From: Mesorhizobium neociceri
GTDB lineage: Bacteria > Pseudomonadota > Alphaproteobacteria > Rhizobiales > Rhizobiaceae
Length of the DNA stretch: 64,000 nucleotides
NCBI RefSeq assembly: GCF_013520985.1
Contig: NZ_JACDTY010000023.1
Span: 26,256-90,255, forward strand
Direction of reading: 5' to 3'
Part shown: piece by piece, positions 33,785-43,379 of the stretch
Layout: every line of letters starts with the position of its first letter
Numbering within the stretch: the stretch's first letter is position 1
Program-made: the position numbers and the translations under genes
Notes under the pieces: generated by a model
What the model was told of the DNA's origin: nothing
Database searches by the model: none
The model's input: only the letters and a program-made list of their open reading frames with translations

Positions 33785-34402
33785 ATGTCCGATGCCAAAA
33801 ATCATTCAGGCCTTAGCCGACGGATGTTCATGACCGGCACCGTGTCGGCGGCAGCGGCAGCACCGCTCCTGGCCAAATCGACGGAGGCTGCCGAGCCGTC
33901 GCCTGCCAGATCCGCCGAGCCGAGAGAGCTGTCGGCAGTGTCGATGCGCATCAACAGGCAGGCCTACAATCTGGCGCTCGACAATCGTACGAGTCTGCTC
34001 GACGCGCTACGCGACCACATTGGCCTGACCGGCACCAAGAAGGGCTGCGATCACGGCCAGTGCGGCGCGTGCACCGTGCTCGTCGACGGCAAGCGGGTGC
34101 TGTCATGCCTGACGTTCGCAGTCATGGCTCAGGGCCGCGAGATTACTACGATCGAAGGCCTCGCATCGAAGGATGGTGGTCTGCATCCAATGCAGCAGGC
34201 CTTCATCGACCACGATGCCTTCCAGTGCGGGTACTGCACGCCCGGCCAGATCATGTCGGCGATAGGCTGCGTCAACGAGGGCCATGCCGGATCGCAGGAC
34301 AGCATTCGCGAATATATGAGCGGCAATCTTTGCCGCTGCGCCGCGTATCCGAACATCGTCGACGCCATCGTCCAGGCACGCGACGAAACAAGAAAGGTCT
34401 GA
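33785..34402 (+). CDS. paoA: Periplasmic aldehyde oxidoreductase, 2Fe-2S subunit
   Basis: A 205-residue protein with a Tat leader (SRRMFMTGTVSAAAAAPLLA). The plant-type cluster ligands are in CDHGQCGACTVLVDGKRVLSC-type order, shown here as GCDHGQCGACTV and VLSCLTF. The C-terminal second cluster is in CGYCTPGQIMSAIGC and GNLCRCAAYPNI. It passes electrons from the molybdenum site to the FAD subunit. The Tat signal exports the assembled complex, because the two partners have no leader. The ATG 33785 follows GGGAG. First of three genes. Confidence 0.9.
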   Translation: MSDAKNHSGLSRRMFMTGTVSAAAAAPLLAKSTEAAEPSPARSAEPRELSAVSMRINRQAYNLALDNRTSLLDALRDHIGLTGTKKGCDHGQCGACTVLVDGKRVLSCLTFAVMAQGREITTIEGLASKDGGLHPMQQAFIDHDAFQCGYCTPGQIMSAIGCVNEGHAGSQDSIREYMSGNLCRCAAYPNIVDAIVQARDETRKV

Positions 34403-34403
34403 C

Positions 34404-35426
34404 ATGCGCCCCTTCACCTATGAAAGACCTAAAAACGTTCCCGCCGCGCTTGCGCTGGCTTCAAAGTTTGCCGCGAAAGACGATCCGCCGACCGAGGCCG
34501 ATGCGCAATTCATTGCCGGTGGCACGAACCTAGCCGACTACATGAAACTCGGCGTTGCGCGGCCCGAACGTTTGCTGGACCTCAACGGTCTTTCCGAAGC
34601 TTCGCTCAGGCAGATCAAGATAACCGACAAGAGTATCCGCTTCGGCGCCCTCGTTCGCATGGGTGAGGCAGCTGACCGCGAAGAAATACGAAGCGGCTGT
34701 CCGGTTATCGCCCAAAGCCTGCAACTGGCTGCCAGCGGCCAGTTGCGCAACATGGCCAGCCTGGGCGGCAATGTTTTGCAACGCACGCGCTGCGAATATT
34801 TTCGCGAGACGTCCTGGCCCTGCAACAAGCGCAAGCCCGGCTCTGGCTGTTCGGCAATGAACGGGTTCAATCGCCAGCATGCCGTGCTGGGCACAAGCGA
34901 TGCCTGCATCGCCACCTATCATGGCGATTTCGCGCAGGCGCTCATCGCGCTCGACGCTACCGTCGAGATTGAAGGCCGACGAGGTAGGCGCACGCTTGCC
35001 TTTGCCAAGTTGCATCAGCTTCCGGGAAAAACGCCCAATATCGAGACGAACCTTGCAGCCGACGAGATCATCACCGCCATAGAGGTGCCGCTGGGGCCCT
35101 GGAGCAGTCGCTCGCGCTATCTGAAGATACGCGACCGCGAATCCTATGCCTTTGCGCTTGCCTCCGCGGCGGTCGCGCTGGACATGGACGGCGACACGGT
35201 AAGGGAAGCGCGCATTGCGCTTGGCGGTGTGGCCACCGTGCCATGGCGCGCCGGCGCCGCGGAAGACGTGCTCAAGGGCAAAGTGCTCGACGAAGCCACT
35301 GCAAACAGGGCGGCGGAGGCCGCGTTCGCCGACGCCAGGCCGCTTGCCTTCAACGGCTTCAAGATAGAGCTCGGCAAATCCACCTTGACGCGCGCGTTGC
35401 TCGAAACCCGGGATATGAAGTCATGA
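34404..35426 (+). CDS. paoB: Aldehyde oxidoreductase, FAD subunit
   Basis: The product is 340 residues. The FAD-binding segments are FIAGGTNLADYMKLGVARPE and ASGQLRNMASLGGNVLQRTR. PaoB-type Cys residues occur just after (CEYFRETSWPCNKRKPGSGC), which in this family hold an additional 4Fe-4S cluster. The C-terminal CO dehydrogenase flavoprotein domain follows. It lies 1 bp after paoA and overlaps paoC by 4 bp, so subunits are made together. Confidence 0.9.
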   Translation: MRPFTYERPKNVPAALALASKFAAKDDPPTEADAQFIAGGTNLADYMKLGVARPERLLDLNGLSEASLRQIKITDKSIRFGALVRMGEAADREEIRSGCPVIAQSLQLAASGQLRNMASLGGNVLQRTRCEYFRETSWPCNKRKPGSGCSAMNGFNRQHAVLGTSDACIATYHGDFAQALIALDATVEIEGRRGRRTLAFAKLHQLPGKTPNIETNLAADEIITAIEVPLGPWSSRSRYLKIRDRESYAFALASAAVALDMDGDTVREARIALGGVATVPWRAGAAEDVLKGKVLDEATANRAAEAAFADARPLAFNGFKIELGKSTLTRALLETRDMKS

Positions 35427-37702
35427 ACCAGGCCGCACCCACTCCCAAGGACAATCAGGGCGATCCCGTCGTGCGCATCGATGGCCGTTTGAAGGTCACC
35501 GGACAGGCAAGCTATCCCGCCGACATCGCCACGGCGAACGTCGCCTATGGCGTGCTCGCCACCAGCACCATCGCCCGGGGAAAGGTTTCAAAACTCAATA
35601 TCGAAGATGCCAAGGCGGTGACCGGCGTGCTGGATATCGTCACCTATGGCGACATGGACAACATCGGCAAACCGAAATTCGGCAACACGTCGGCAAGCTC
35701 CATCGCGCCGTTGCACGACAGGACGATTTTCCATGACGGCCAGATCGTTGCTCTTGTCGTCGCCGAGACGTTCGAGGCGGCCGAAGAAGCTGCCATGTTG
35801 ATCCACGCCGACTATGAGGACGAGCAGCCGAGCGCCGGCTTCGAGTCTAAAGGCACGAAGACGGAAGCTGCGGCGGGCAAGAATCCGATGCTCAAGGAGG
35901 ACCCCAAGGCAGGCGACTTCGATGCCGCTTGGGCAAATGCAGCGGTGAAGATCGACGAAAAATACTCGACGCCGACCCAGCATCACAACCCGATCGAACT
36001 GTTCTCGACCACGGCGATATGGCAGGGCGATCAGCTGACGATCCACGAGCCGTCCCAGAACGTGACTGGCTGGAAGGTGGAGCTCGCGCGGCAACTGAAG
36101 CTCGATCCGGCCAATGTGCGGATCATAAGTCCCTACATTGGTGGAGCCTTCGGTTCGAAGGGACCTATGACGGCGCGCACGGCGATCGTTGCGGTTGCGG
36201 CGCGTCGCATCGGCAGGCCGGTTCGTTGTGTGGTCAGCCGCATGCAGGCTTTCGGTACGCAGACCTATCGCGCCGAGACGAGGCATCGAATTCGCATGGG
36301 CGCCGGCAAGGACGGCCGTATCACGGCGTTCGGACATGAGGGTTGGGAGGTGACGTCACGCCCGGATCCTTATGTCGTCGGCGGCACATCCGCGACGGCG
36401 CGCATGTATGACTACGGCTCCGTGCTCACGCATGTCTCGATCGTCCATGCCGATCGCAACACGCCCGGCTACATGCGATCGCCACCGGAGACGCCTTACG
36501 TCTACGCGCTGGAGAACGCCATGGACGAGATGGCGGCAGCGCTTGGCATGGATCCTGTGGAGTTTCGCCGCATCAACGAGCCGGCCAAGGAAGTGATCGG
36601 CGGCAAGCCGTTTTCGAGCCGCTCGCTCATCAAATGCTACGATGAGGCTGCAGACGCCTTCGGCTGGTCGAAGCGCGATGCCAAGGTAGGTTCCATGCGC
36701 GAAGGCGACTGGCTGATCGGCATGGGCTGCGCGACGGCGATCTATCCGACCGCCGTCGCTCCCTGTGCGGCCAGGGTTCGCTTGACCAGCGATGGCGACG
36801 TCCGGGTTCAATGCGGCTCGCATGAAATCGGCACCGGCGTCCGCACCATAGCCGGCCAGATGGCAGCTGAATTGCTTGGGATTGCTATGGAAAAGGTCAG
36901 CGTCGAGATGGGCGACAGCGCTTTGCCGCCCGCACCCGTTTCGGGCGGCTCGATATCAACGGCCAGCGTCTGCTCGGCGGTGATGCAAGCCTGCGAAACT
37001 GTACGCCAGAAACTCTTTGCAGGAGCGGTCGGCAAGGACGGTCCCCTCTCTGGCTCCGGCAATGCAAAGCTGGATATGGCTGACGGAAAAGTCGGCGCCG
37101 AGACCGGAAAATCCGCGAAGCTGGCAGATGTTTTCAAGGCCATGCAGGTCGGCGCCATCGAGGAATATGCCGAATTCGCACCGAAGGGTTCATCGCCGGA
37201 AGCGCTCAAGAAGCTTTATGCCGGGCAGCCCGAATTCCATGGCGGTGAAGGCGACGAAGATTCGGTCAAATACGCCTTCGGCGCCGAGTTCGTCGAAGTG
37301 CGCATCAACAGCTACACGCGCGAGGTAAGGGTGCCACGCATCGTTGGCGCCTTTGCTGCCGGACGCATCATGAACACGCGCACCGCGCGCAGCCAGCTGA
37401 TGGGCGGCATGATATGGGGTATTGGCCAAGCACTTCACGAGGCGACTGAAATCGATCAGCGCCACGCGCGCTATGTCAATCGCGACCTGCAGGACTATAT
37501 CGTGCCGGTCAACGCCGACATCAAGCAAGTCGACGTGATCCTGGTGCCGGAGGTCGACCGTGAGGTCAATCCAGCTGGCGTCAAAGGGCTGGGTGAGCTT
37601 GGCAATGTCGGTACGGCTGCCGCGGTCGCCAGCGCGGTCTATCATGCCACCGGCAAGCGCATCCGGGACCTGCCGATTAGGATCGAAAACCTCCTGGCAT
37701 GA
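35423..37702 (+). CDS. paoC: Aldehyde oxidoreductase, molybdopterin subunit
   Basis: A 759-residue xanthine-oxidase-family large subunit. GDPVVRIDGRLKVTGQASYP is the typical start. Cofactor contacts include SPYIGGAFGSKG and SHEIGTGVRTI, and the late EVNPAGVKGLGELGNVGTAA carries the catalytic Glu. Together with PaoA and PaoB it oxidises a broad range of aldehydes to acids in the periplasm, protecting the cell from reactive aldehydes. The start is set by ATGA overlap with paoB. Cofactor (MCD) assembly factors are not encoded in the window and must come from elsewhere. Confidence 0.9.
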   Translation: MNQAAPTPKDNQGDPVVRIDGRLKVTGQASYPADIATANVAYGVLATSTIARGKVSKLNIEDAKAVTGVLDIVTYGDMDNIGKPKFGNTSASSIAPLHDRTIFHDGQIVALVVAETFEAAEEAAMLIHADYEDEQPSAGFESKGTKTEAAAGKNPMLKEDPKAGDFDAAWANAAVKIDEKYSTPTQHHNPIELFSTTAIWQGDQLTIHEPSQNVTGWKVELARQLKLDPANVRIISPYIGGAFGSKGPMTARTAIVAVAARRIGRPVRCVVSRMQAFGTQTYRAETRHRIRMGAGKDGRITAFGHEGWEVTSRPDPYVVGGTSATARMYDYGSVLTHVSIVHADRNTPGYMRSPPETPYVYALENAMDEMAAALGMDPVEFRRINEPAKEVIGGKPFSSRSLIKCYDEAADAFGWSKRDAKVGSMREGDWLIGMGCATAIYPTAVAPCAARVRLTSDGDVRVQCGSHEIGTGVRTIAGQMAAELLGIAMEKVSVEMGDSALPPAPVSGGSISTASVCSAVMQACETVRQKLFAGAVGKDGPLSGSGNAKLDMADGKVGAETGKSAKLADVFKAMQVGAIEEYAEFAPKGSSPEALKKLYAGQPEFHGGEGDEDSVKYAFGAEFVEVRINSYTREVRVPRIVGAFAAGRIMNTRTARSQLMGGMIWGIGQALHEATEIDQRHARYVNRDLQDYIVPVNADIKQVDVILVPEVDREVNPAGVKGLGELGNVGTAAAVASAVYHATGKRIRDLPIRIENLLA

Positions 37703-38010
37703 CTTCGTACTACGTCGAGAACATGTCAGAAAGCTTCTTGTCGTTTTGTGGAGATATGCACACGAAATGTGCAAGGGATGGCACACCCCGGGGTTGCCCT
37801 CTCAATTGCTTGCTGCGGCGTTCTTGTCGCCTTTGCCCGCAAGAAGGACCTTCTCGTTGAGGACACAATTCAGCCTTCGAACATCACTCGTACGTCAATC
37901 ACGTCTAGTGCAGCAGGTTCGGGCGAGGGGGCGATCGGCGGGTCCGCCCTCCGCGGTAGATTGCGACTAAGTGGTGCCAGGGGGCGCATTTGTGCCGGCC
38001 CACTGTGTAC
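37703..38010. other. Intergenic stretch, nothing recognised
   Basis: About 300 bp between paoC and the DUF6894-type gene. Short frames only; no promoter motif of the EcfG type and no hairpin terminator was found. Confidence 0.5.
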
Positions 38011-38268
38011 CTATTTTGGCGCGACGAACGCCGATGCGCTCCAGCCGGTTGTCAAGATGAGGGATGCTTCAAACATCTGGGCTCCGTTGTCACTCCGGAC
38101 CTTAACTGTGATTTTTACCAGGTCACGGTCAGGCATTTCATCGCGAGCAACATCGTGCAGGACACGCAAGGCCTCTGCTCGAGCGCGGTCGCGCGACTCG
38201 AAAAATTGGCCGTCCTCGTCGAGAACCTGGCCGTCGCTGTTATAGACGTCGAAGAAATATCGGTTCAT
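38011..38268 (-). CDS. DUF6894-type small protein
   Basis: The 85-residue product starts MNRYFFDVYNSDGQVLDEDG and continues QFFESRDRARAEALRVLHDV, the usual pattern of the DUF6894 family common in rhizobia. ATG 38268 begins the conserved MxRYFFD segment. Function is not known; these small proteins often occur in stress clusters. The protein at 53923-54390 has a related C-terminal region. Confidence 0.75.
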   Translation of the reverse strand: MNRYFFDVYNSDGQVLDEDGQFFESRDRARAEALRVLHDVARDEMPDRDLVKITVKVRSDNGAQMFEASLILTTGWSASAFVAPK

Positions 38269-38456
38269 TGAGAGATCACCGTCGCCCGTCATGTTCTAAA
38301 TCTCCTCGATGAATCGAGGTTTCTTCGCTGCTGGCGTTTTGGTATAAAACACATCACAGGTGCCGGCGACCTCATTTGGAACTGGCGGACTTGCAGCTCC
38401 TCTCGCTTGATCCGCCAAGGCGGTTGGTGCCTCTTCGCCTATAAGCCTCGAGACGC

Positions 38457-39179
38457 GTGATGCTTGAATCTCTCTTTTTGCAGCTTGAACAACACGATGT
38501 TGTCTCAGATGCCGAACGGGCTTTATTAACCCAGACGATTTCAATCGGACGTGATTTCGCCATCGGCCAGGATCTGGTTTCTGCGGGATCCCGTCCGACC
38601 TATAGCACCCTGCTGGTCGAGGGACTGGCAGCGCGATATAAAGTGCTGGACGATGGGGGCCGACAATTTACGTCCCTCCAGGTGCCGGGGGATTTTGTCG
38701 ACCTCCACGTTTTCCTGCTCAAAACCATGGACCATGGAATTATGGCCCTGTCGGCCTGTCGCGTGCTTTTTGCCGACCATAGTCGGCTGCGAAAGATCAC
38801 GGAGACGGCGCCACATCTCACGCGACTTCTCTGGTTGGACACGCTAGTCGACGGGGCGATCCACCGGGAATGGATCGTCGCTATGGGGCGCCGATCGAAG
38901 ATCTCTCATCTGGCCCATCTGATTTGCGAACTTTACGTTCGATTGAAGGTAGTGAATCGCACAACCGGCCTGAGTTTCCGTCTGCCGCTGACGCAGGCTG
39001 AACTCGCAGACGTGTTGGGACTGTCGGTCGTTCATATGAACCGCATAGTGGGCGAACTTCGTAAGCTCGGCGCGATCACCTGGGCCGATCACTCGTTGAC
39101 GATCATCGACTGGGCGCGCCTGCAGGAGATCGCCGAATTCGATCCGACCTACCTCAGTATGATGCGAGATCCGCGCTAG
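38457..39179 (+). CDS. Crp/Fnr-family transcription regulator
   Basis: A 240-residue regulator. The cyclic-nucleotide-type beta-barrel is at ~25-125 (TYSTLLVEGLAARYKVLDDG, FTSLQVPGDFVDLHVFLL). A winged helix at ~150-220 contains FRLPLTQAELADVLGLSVVH and a recognition helix with MNRIVGELRKLG. No Cys cluster of the Fnr type is present, so it is not an oxygen-sensing Fnr. Start is GTG 38457 or ATG 38460. The neighbouring glycan genes converge on it; its targets are unknown. Confidence 0.87.
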   Translation: MMLESLFLQLEQHDVVSDAERALLTQTISIGRDFAIGQDLVSAGSRPTYSTLLVEGLAARYKVLDDGGRQFTSLQVPGDFVDLHVFLLKTMDHGIMALSACRVLFADHSRLRKITETAPHLTRLLWLDTLVDGAIHREWIVAMGRRSKISHLAHLICELYVRLKVVNRTTGLSFRLPLTQAELADVLGLSVVHMNRIVGELRKLGAITWADHSLTIIDWARLQEIAEFDPTYLSMMRDPR

Positions 39180-39278
39180 CTGGCTGCCCTTACCCAACGA
39201 CCGAGCGCTTGGCTTCGTCGAGAGGTTTATGGTGCCGCCAGAACAATGCCGTCTTGCGCCGAATTCCGTATTTCAGTT

Positions 39279-40913
39279 CTAACGCGTCACCGCGGCAAGA
39301 TGTTCGGCCGGGCGTTCGGTAACCCGGTATTGGTTGTCGCGATATGCCGAAACCAGCTCATAGTCGCCGGCAAGGCCGTCGATCACCAGGTCGAGGAATG
39401 CATTGCAAGCGGCAACCCGGTCAATATAATCAGGCACTGCGAGCGAAAAGGTCCCACCCTCGGCATAGCTGGCAGACAAGACAGACCGTGAGCCGCGTCG
39501 GCTCCAGCGCACGCTTAGCTCAGCCCACGAGTCCGCCGACCCTGTTTGCTGGGGCGCTGCTTTCGCTGGAAGTCCGCGGCGGCTGCAACAGTCTCCCAGG
39601 ATCGACAGCCGCAGGTCAAATCCTCGCAGCAGGATCGTCGGCGATTTCCCCAGCCTCTTTCGCGGAGCTCGCCACCAGCCGGTCTGTGCAAGCACGGGAT
39701 GGCAGAACGATTGCGTGTTCACCAGAGCCGAAATGGCGTCCGCGAGAACAGTTCTGCGCGGAGGATCAACCCTCGCGTCAAACACCCCGCATTCGTAGTA
39801 CCCATCCTCGCGCATCATCATGGAATTCCAGTCTACGGCACCGAACAACGACCAGGCAGTGACGGCGCGTACGTCGATACCATCAGCCGAGCATTCGCAG
39901 GCAGCCCGCCATCCCTCCATGAACCACCGCAGCTGTTCCTCACGGGTGCAGGCATTGTGCACTTCTCCGATTACCACCGGCAGAGCGTAGCGCCGCCACA
40001 CCTCACGCAGACGCGTGGCAAATCCGAGTTCGCGGGCCGGCACGCCGGCGCGGCAAGCGGCGATGTCGACGTATCGATCGATGCCGTTGCCGCCGACCGG
40101 TTCTCGATGATGCCGTTCGACGCGATGATCGAGAAACCGGTCGCTGGTGAGGTAGTAATCAACGCCGATCAGATCCGGAGGGCAGGGCGCGGCCTCCAAC
40201 TCTGCCAGGTGGGCGTGATCGACACCAGCGCCGAGGAGGCGTCCATGGAACGGATGGCATGGACCGACACGCCCACAAAGCAGATCCAGCGATAGCCATC
40301 GCCGGCCATTCTCGTACTCCGCTTGGTATGCAAGCTCCGGCGTCGCAAAAATCTTTCCGAAATCCTCGGTCTGCAGAAGGCGAGCTTCGGGGATGATCTT
40401 GCGGATGGCCGACATTGTCTTGGCGATCGCGCGGCATTGGGCGACCAGAAGCCGGACGCAACTTGGCTCGTCCGCGCGGTGCGGGTGCCAAAATCCATAG
40501 AGACCGCTGAGGCGCGCTGTCGTCATCGGTTCGTTAATCGGCGTGAAAGTCCTTATCCATTGGTATCGACGTGCGAGCCGACCGGCAAACGCCGCGAGAC
40601 GATCGGCAAAATCGGGCGCGAGAATGGACGTCCAGGATGGCCCGCTCCCATGATGGACAAGGGCTGCCATTGGGCTGATGCCGAGTTGGCGCATACGTTC
40701 GAACCGCTCGTCCAGCCAGCTCCAGTCATCCTTGCCCTCCACCGCCTCCACGTGCTCCCACAACGCCGGATATCGAAGCGTTTTGATGCCGATGGAAGCG
40801 ACGAGATCCAAATCCTCGATGCGTTTTGAATGACCGGTTTCTAGGAGCTGATCGCGGATCATACTGCCCACCCGAACCACGCTGCATTCAACGCCGCCCC
40901 AGACCTCCACCAT
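39279..40913 (-). CDS. GH1-like glycosyl hydrolase with degenerate RmlD-like tail
   Basis: The 544-residue product has an N-terminal family-1 glycosyl hydrolase-like barrel (~1-400). Landmarks are IKTLRYPALWEHVEAVEGKD, TFTPINEPMTTARLSGLYGF (acid/base NEP) and LPVVIGEVHNACTREEQLRW. Relatives of this type are fused to a dTDP-4-dehydrorhamnose-reductase-like domain. Here the tail has only ~130 residues, with fragments such as PTILLRGFDLRLSILGDCC and VPDYIDRVAACNAFLDLVID, so most of that domain is deleted. The barrel may still act on a sugar. It starts 2 bp after glf and shares its operon. Confidence 0.75.
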   Translation of the reverse strand: MVEVWGGVECSVVRVGSMIRDQLLETGHSKRIEDLDLVASIGIKTLRYPALWEHVEAVEGKDDWSWLDERFERMRQLGISPMAALVHHGSGPSWTSILAPDFADRLAAFAGRLARRYQWIRTFTPINEPMTTARLSGLYGFWHPHRADEPSCVRLLVAQCRAIAKTMSAIRKIIPEARLLQTEDFGKIFATPELAYQAEYENGRRWLSLDLLCGRVGPCHPFHGRLLGAGVDHAHLAELEAAPCPPDLIGVDYYLTSDRFLDHRVERHHREPVGGNGIDRYVDIAACRAGVPARELGFATRLREVWRRYALPVVIGEVHNACTREEQLRWFMEGWRAACECSADGIDVRAVTAWSLFGAVDWNSMMMREDGYYECGVFDARVDPPRRTVLADAISALVNTQSFCHPVLAQTGWWRAPRKRLGKSPTILLRGFDLRLSILGDCCSRRGLPAKAAPQQTGSADSWAELSVRWSRRGSRSVLSASYAEGGTFSLAVPDYIDRVAACNAFLDLVIDGLAGDYELVSAYRDNQYRVTERPAEHLAAVTR

Positions 40914-40915
40914 GA

Positions 40916-42046
40916 CTACCCCGCCGCCCCCCTGGCAAGCGATAGCGCCGGCGCGCCCGTCTTCTGAATGCGATTGAACGCGGCCAGAGCCTGACCAATC
41001 ACCTGGTCCATATTGTAGTACCGGTAGGTTGCCAGCCGACCGACGAAAATCGCATCGGTTTGCTGAGCAGCGAGTGCCTCGTATCGCTTATAAAGCACTT
41101 CATTCTCCGCCCGGGGCACTGGATAATATGGATCGCCGTCATCCGTCGGATATTCGTAGGTCAGACTGGTTTGAGGATGCTGTTGCCCCGTCAAATGCTT
41201 GTACTCCGTGACCCTGGTGAAAGCCTCGGTCTGCGGATAGTTGACGACGGCCACGGGTTGGACCCGTGGCCTGTCGAGCGTGACGTGCTCGAAGCGCAGA
41301 GAGCGGTACGGCAACTTTCCCAGCCTGAAGTCGAAAAATTCATCGATTGGGCCGGTAAAGATGAGACGCCGATAGGGGATGACCTTTCGAATTTCGCGGT
41401 AGTCCGTCTGCAGCATGACCTTGATCTTCGGATGAGCCAGCATCCGGTGAAACATGCGTGTGTAGCCGCCCGCGGGCATGCACTGAAACGTGTCGGTGAA
41501 ATACCTGTCATCGCGATTGGTTCGTGTTGGCACCCGCGCTGTCACCGATTTGCTCAGCTGCGAGGGGTCGACCCCCCACTGTTTTCTCGTGTAGCCTTGG
41601 AAGAACTTCTCGTAGAGTTCGCGTCCCACTGTGCCCACGACCACGTCCTCGGCGGTGCGGATCTCTTCCACGCTCTCTCTGCGTTCGACCAGAAACTGCT
41701 CCATTTGCTTGGAGGTGAGGTCGAGGCCATAGAGACGATTGATCGTATCGAGGTTGATTGGGATTGGCACAAGCTTACCGTCTACTTTGGCGAGGACACG
41801 GTGCTCATAAGGACGCCACGTTGTGAACTGGGACAGGTAGGCGACGATGGCTTCAGCATTGGTGTGAAAGATGTGCGGCCCATAGCGATGCACAAGAATG
41901 CCGGCTTCATCGTACCAATCGAAAGCGTTGCCGCCGATGTGACTGCGACGGTCGATGACCAGCACCGTCTCTCCGCGCTGACTGGCAAGGCGCTCTGCCA
42001 AAACGCTTCCGGCGAAGCCCGCGCCGACGACAAGCCAATCAAACAT
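40916..42046 (-). CDS. glf: UDP-galactopyranose mutase
   Basis: A 376-residue flavoenzyme that converts UDP-galactopyranose to UDP-galactofuranose. The FAD-binding start is WLVVGAGFAGSVLAERLA. Active-site landmarks are RSHIGGNAFDWYDEAGILVH, YGPHIFHTN, FFQGYTRKQWGVDPSQLS and GRLATYRYYNMDQVIGQAL. All the family landmarks are present and length is normal. Its product feeds galactofuranose-containing glycans made by the neighbouring glycosyltransferases. It overlaps the upstream glycosyltransferase by 8 bp. Confidence 0.93.
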   Translation of the reverse strand: MFDWLVVGAGFAGSVLAERLASQRGETVLVIDRRSHIGGNAFDWYDEAGILVHRYGPHIFHTNAEAIVAYLSQFTTWRPYEHRVLAKVDGKLVPIPINLDTINRLYGLDLTSKQMEQFLVERRESVEEIRTAEDVVVGTVGRELYEKFFQGYTRKQWGVDPSQLSKSVTARVPTRTNRDDRYFTDTFQCMPAGGYTRMFHRMLAHPKIKVMLQTDYREIRKVIPYRRLIFTGPIDEFFDFRLGKLPYRSLRFEHVTLDRPRVQPVAVVNYPQTEAFTRVTEYKHLTGQQHPQTSLTYEYPTDDGDPYYPVPRAENEVLYKRYEALAAQQTDAIFVGRLATYRYYNMDQVIGQALAAFNRIQKTGAPALSLARGAAG

Positions 42047-43223
42047 GGTCGACCAACCGTCTTAATGTGGGAAGACGCAAAACCTTTGCGGACTTGAGCA
42101 AATCTTGCATGGCGCTCCAGGTCGCGTCCCAAGACATTCCCGAGAGGAACGCGTCGACCTTGGCCATTTCACCGCAACCTTTGCGCAGAGCGGTTGTGAG
42201 GGCGGCTGGCATCGATCCTGCGTCAGCAATCTCGACCAGTCCGCGACTGCCGTAGGTCTGCACCACATCGACGATGGCAGTCGAGACCACGGGCAGTCCG
42301 CCGGCTAGGAACTCAGGCGTCTTCGTCGGACTGATGTACCGTGTGGCGTCGTTCAAGGCGAAAGGCATCCACCCTACGTCCCAACCGGCCATGTAGCTCG
42401 GCAATTCGGCATACCGCTTGGCGCCCAACCAATGGATGTTTGGCCCGGCGGGCAGCGTGGCGGGGTCGATCTTGACCACCGGCCCGATAGTGACGAACTG
42501 GACTGCAGGCATCGCTGCAGCGGTTCGAGCCATCAGGTCGATGTCGAACCGCTCGTCGATGACCCCGAAGAAACCCACGCGCGGATGGGCAATGGTTTGC
42601 TGGTCAGAGGGATCTGCTTGAAGGCGGCGGGCTTGATGGAAGTGTGCCGTGTCAATGCTGCTTGGAAACGCATGAACGGAGGGATGGTGGCTGCGCTTGG
42701 CCTCATAAAGGCTCATGCCGCCCGTAAACACGACGTCGGCCCTGCCAAAGAGCTGCTGCTCGAGCCGCTGGAGTTCGGGCGGTGCGTTCTTGAAGGCAGA
42801 AAGTTCGTCCATGCAGTCGTAGACGCAGACATCTTCCTGCAAAGCGGCGGTGAATTTGAGGGCCATGGGCGTGTAGTACCAGGCCACCAGCTGGTCGTGC
42901 TCGATGCTCGCCACCAGGCTCTCAAGAAGTATGGCCATTGCTCTGTCGATCTCAATCCTGGGCTGATGGTGCGGCAGCACCGGCGTCACAACCTCAAGGC
43001 AGGAGGCGACCGGCTTTCGGCGAAGGACAGGGGTGTCAACGGGGTCGAATACCGGTTCTTCGAAGAACACGACGGTGTAGGTGGCCGCGGCGCGCGTCAT
43101 CAAATGCTGCGGGCGCTGAAAAACGAAATCCCATCGCAGGTGTGAAAAGCAAATCAGGAGGTGCCTATCGAATGGCATAAGCAAGGGGTTGGATACGGTC
43201 TGATCCATCACAACGATCCGCAT
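42039..43223 (-). CDS. Glycosyltransferase (GT-B, group 1-like)
   Basis: With ATG 43223 the product is 394 residues (ATG 43208 is an alternative). It begins LLICFSHLRWDFVFQRPQHL, typical of a subfamily that accompanies glf. The C-terminal half has HPRVGFFGVIDERFDIDLMA, IHWLGAKRYAELPSYMAGWD and SPTKTPEFLAGGLPVVSTAI, the nucleotide-sugar-binding site. It may transfer galactofuranose or another sugar. It heads the minus operon with glf and the GH1-like gene, divergent from the amidohydrolase. Confidence 0.85.
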   Translation of the reverse strand: MRIVVMDQTVSNPLLMPFDRHLLICFSHLRWDFVFQRPQHLMTRAAATYTVVFFEEPVFDPVDTPVLRRKPVASCLEVVTPVLPHHQPRIEIDRAMAILLESLVASIEHDQLVAWYYTPMALKFTAALQEDVCVYDCMDELSAFKNAPPELQRLEQQLFGRADVVFTGGMSLYEAKRSHHPSVHAFPSSIDTAHFHQARRLQADPSDQQTIAHPRVGFFGVIDERFDIDLMARTAAAMPAVQFVTIGPVVKIDPATLPAGPNIHWLGAKRYAELPSYMAGWDVGWMPFALNDATRYISPTKTPEFLAGGLPVVSTAIVDVVQTYGSRGLVEIADAGSMPAALTTALRKGCGEMAKVDAFLSGMSWDATWSAMQDLLKSAKVLRLPTLRRLVDHV

Positions 43224-43337
43224 TAGGGTTAGCTTATGTTGGATGAAGCTCCGTCCGCAGATCGGGTTCCACACGACGACGGAATTTTGTATTTCTCGGC
43301 CGGACATCAAACAATACCAAGATTTCTCATTACGGTT

Positions 43338-43362
43338 GGAACGGGCATCGCCTCCGCAAGTT
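43338..43362 (+). promoter_or_regulatory. EcfG-type promoter of the amidohydrolase operon
   Basis: GGAAC (43338-43342), 16 bp, then AGTT (43359-43362), 18 nt before ATG 43380. On the other strand, toward 43223, GGAAC at 43270-43266 is followed after 16 bp by GCTT, a weaker match at a similar distance. Both sides may thus be stress-induced. Confidence 0.6.
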
Positions 43363-43379
43363 GTCGGCGGGAGGCGCAA

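Noticed and set aside
41060..42097. 345-codon plus-strand open frame
   Set aside because: Antisense shadow of glf; no family resemblance, while glf has all its landmarks.
42432..43145. 237-codon plus-strand open frame
   Set aside because: Shadow of the glycosyltransferase at 42039-43223.
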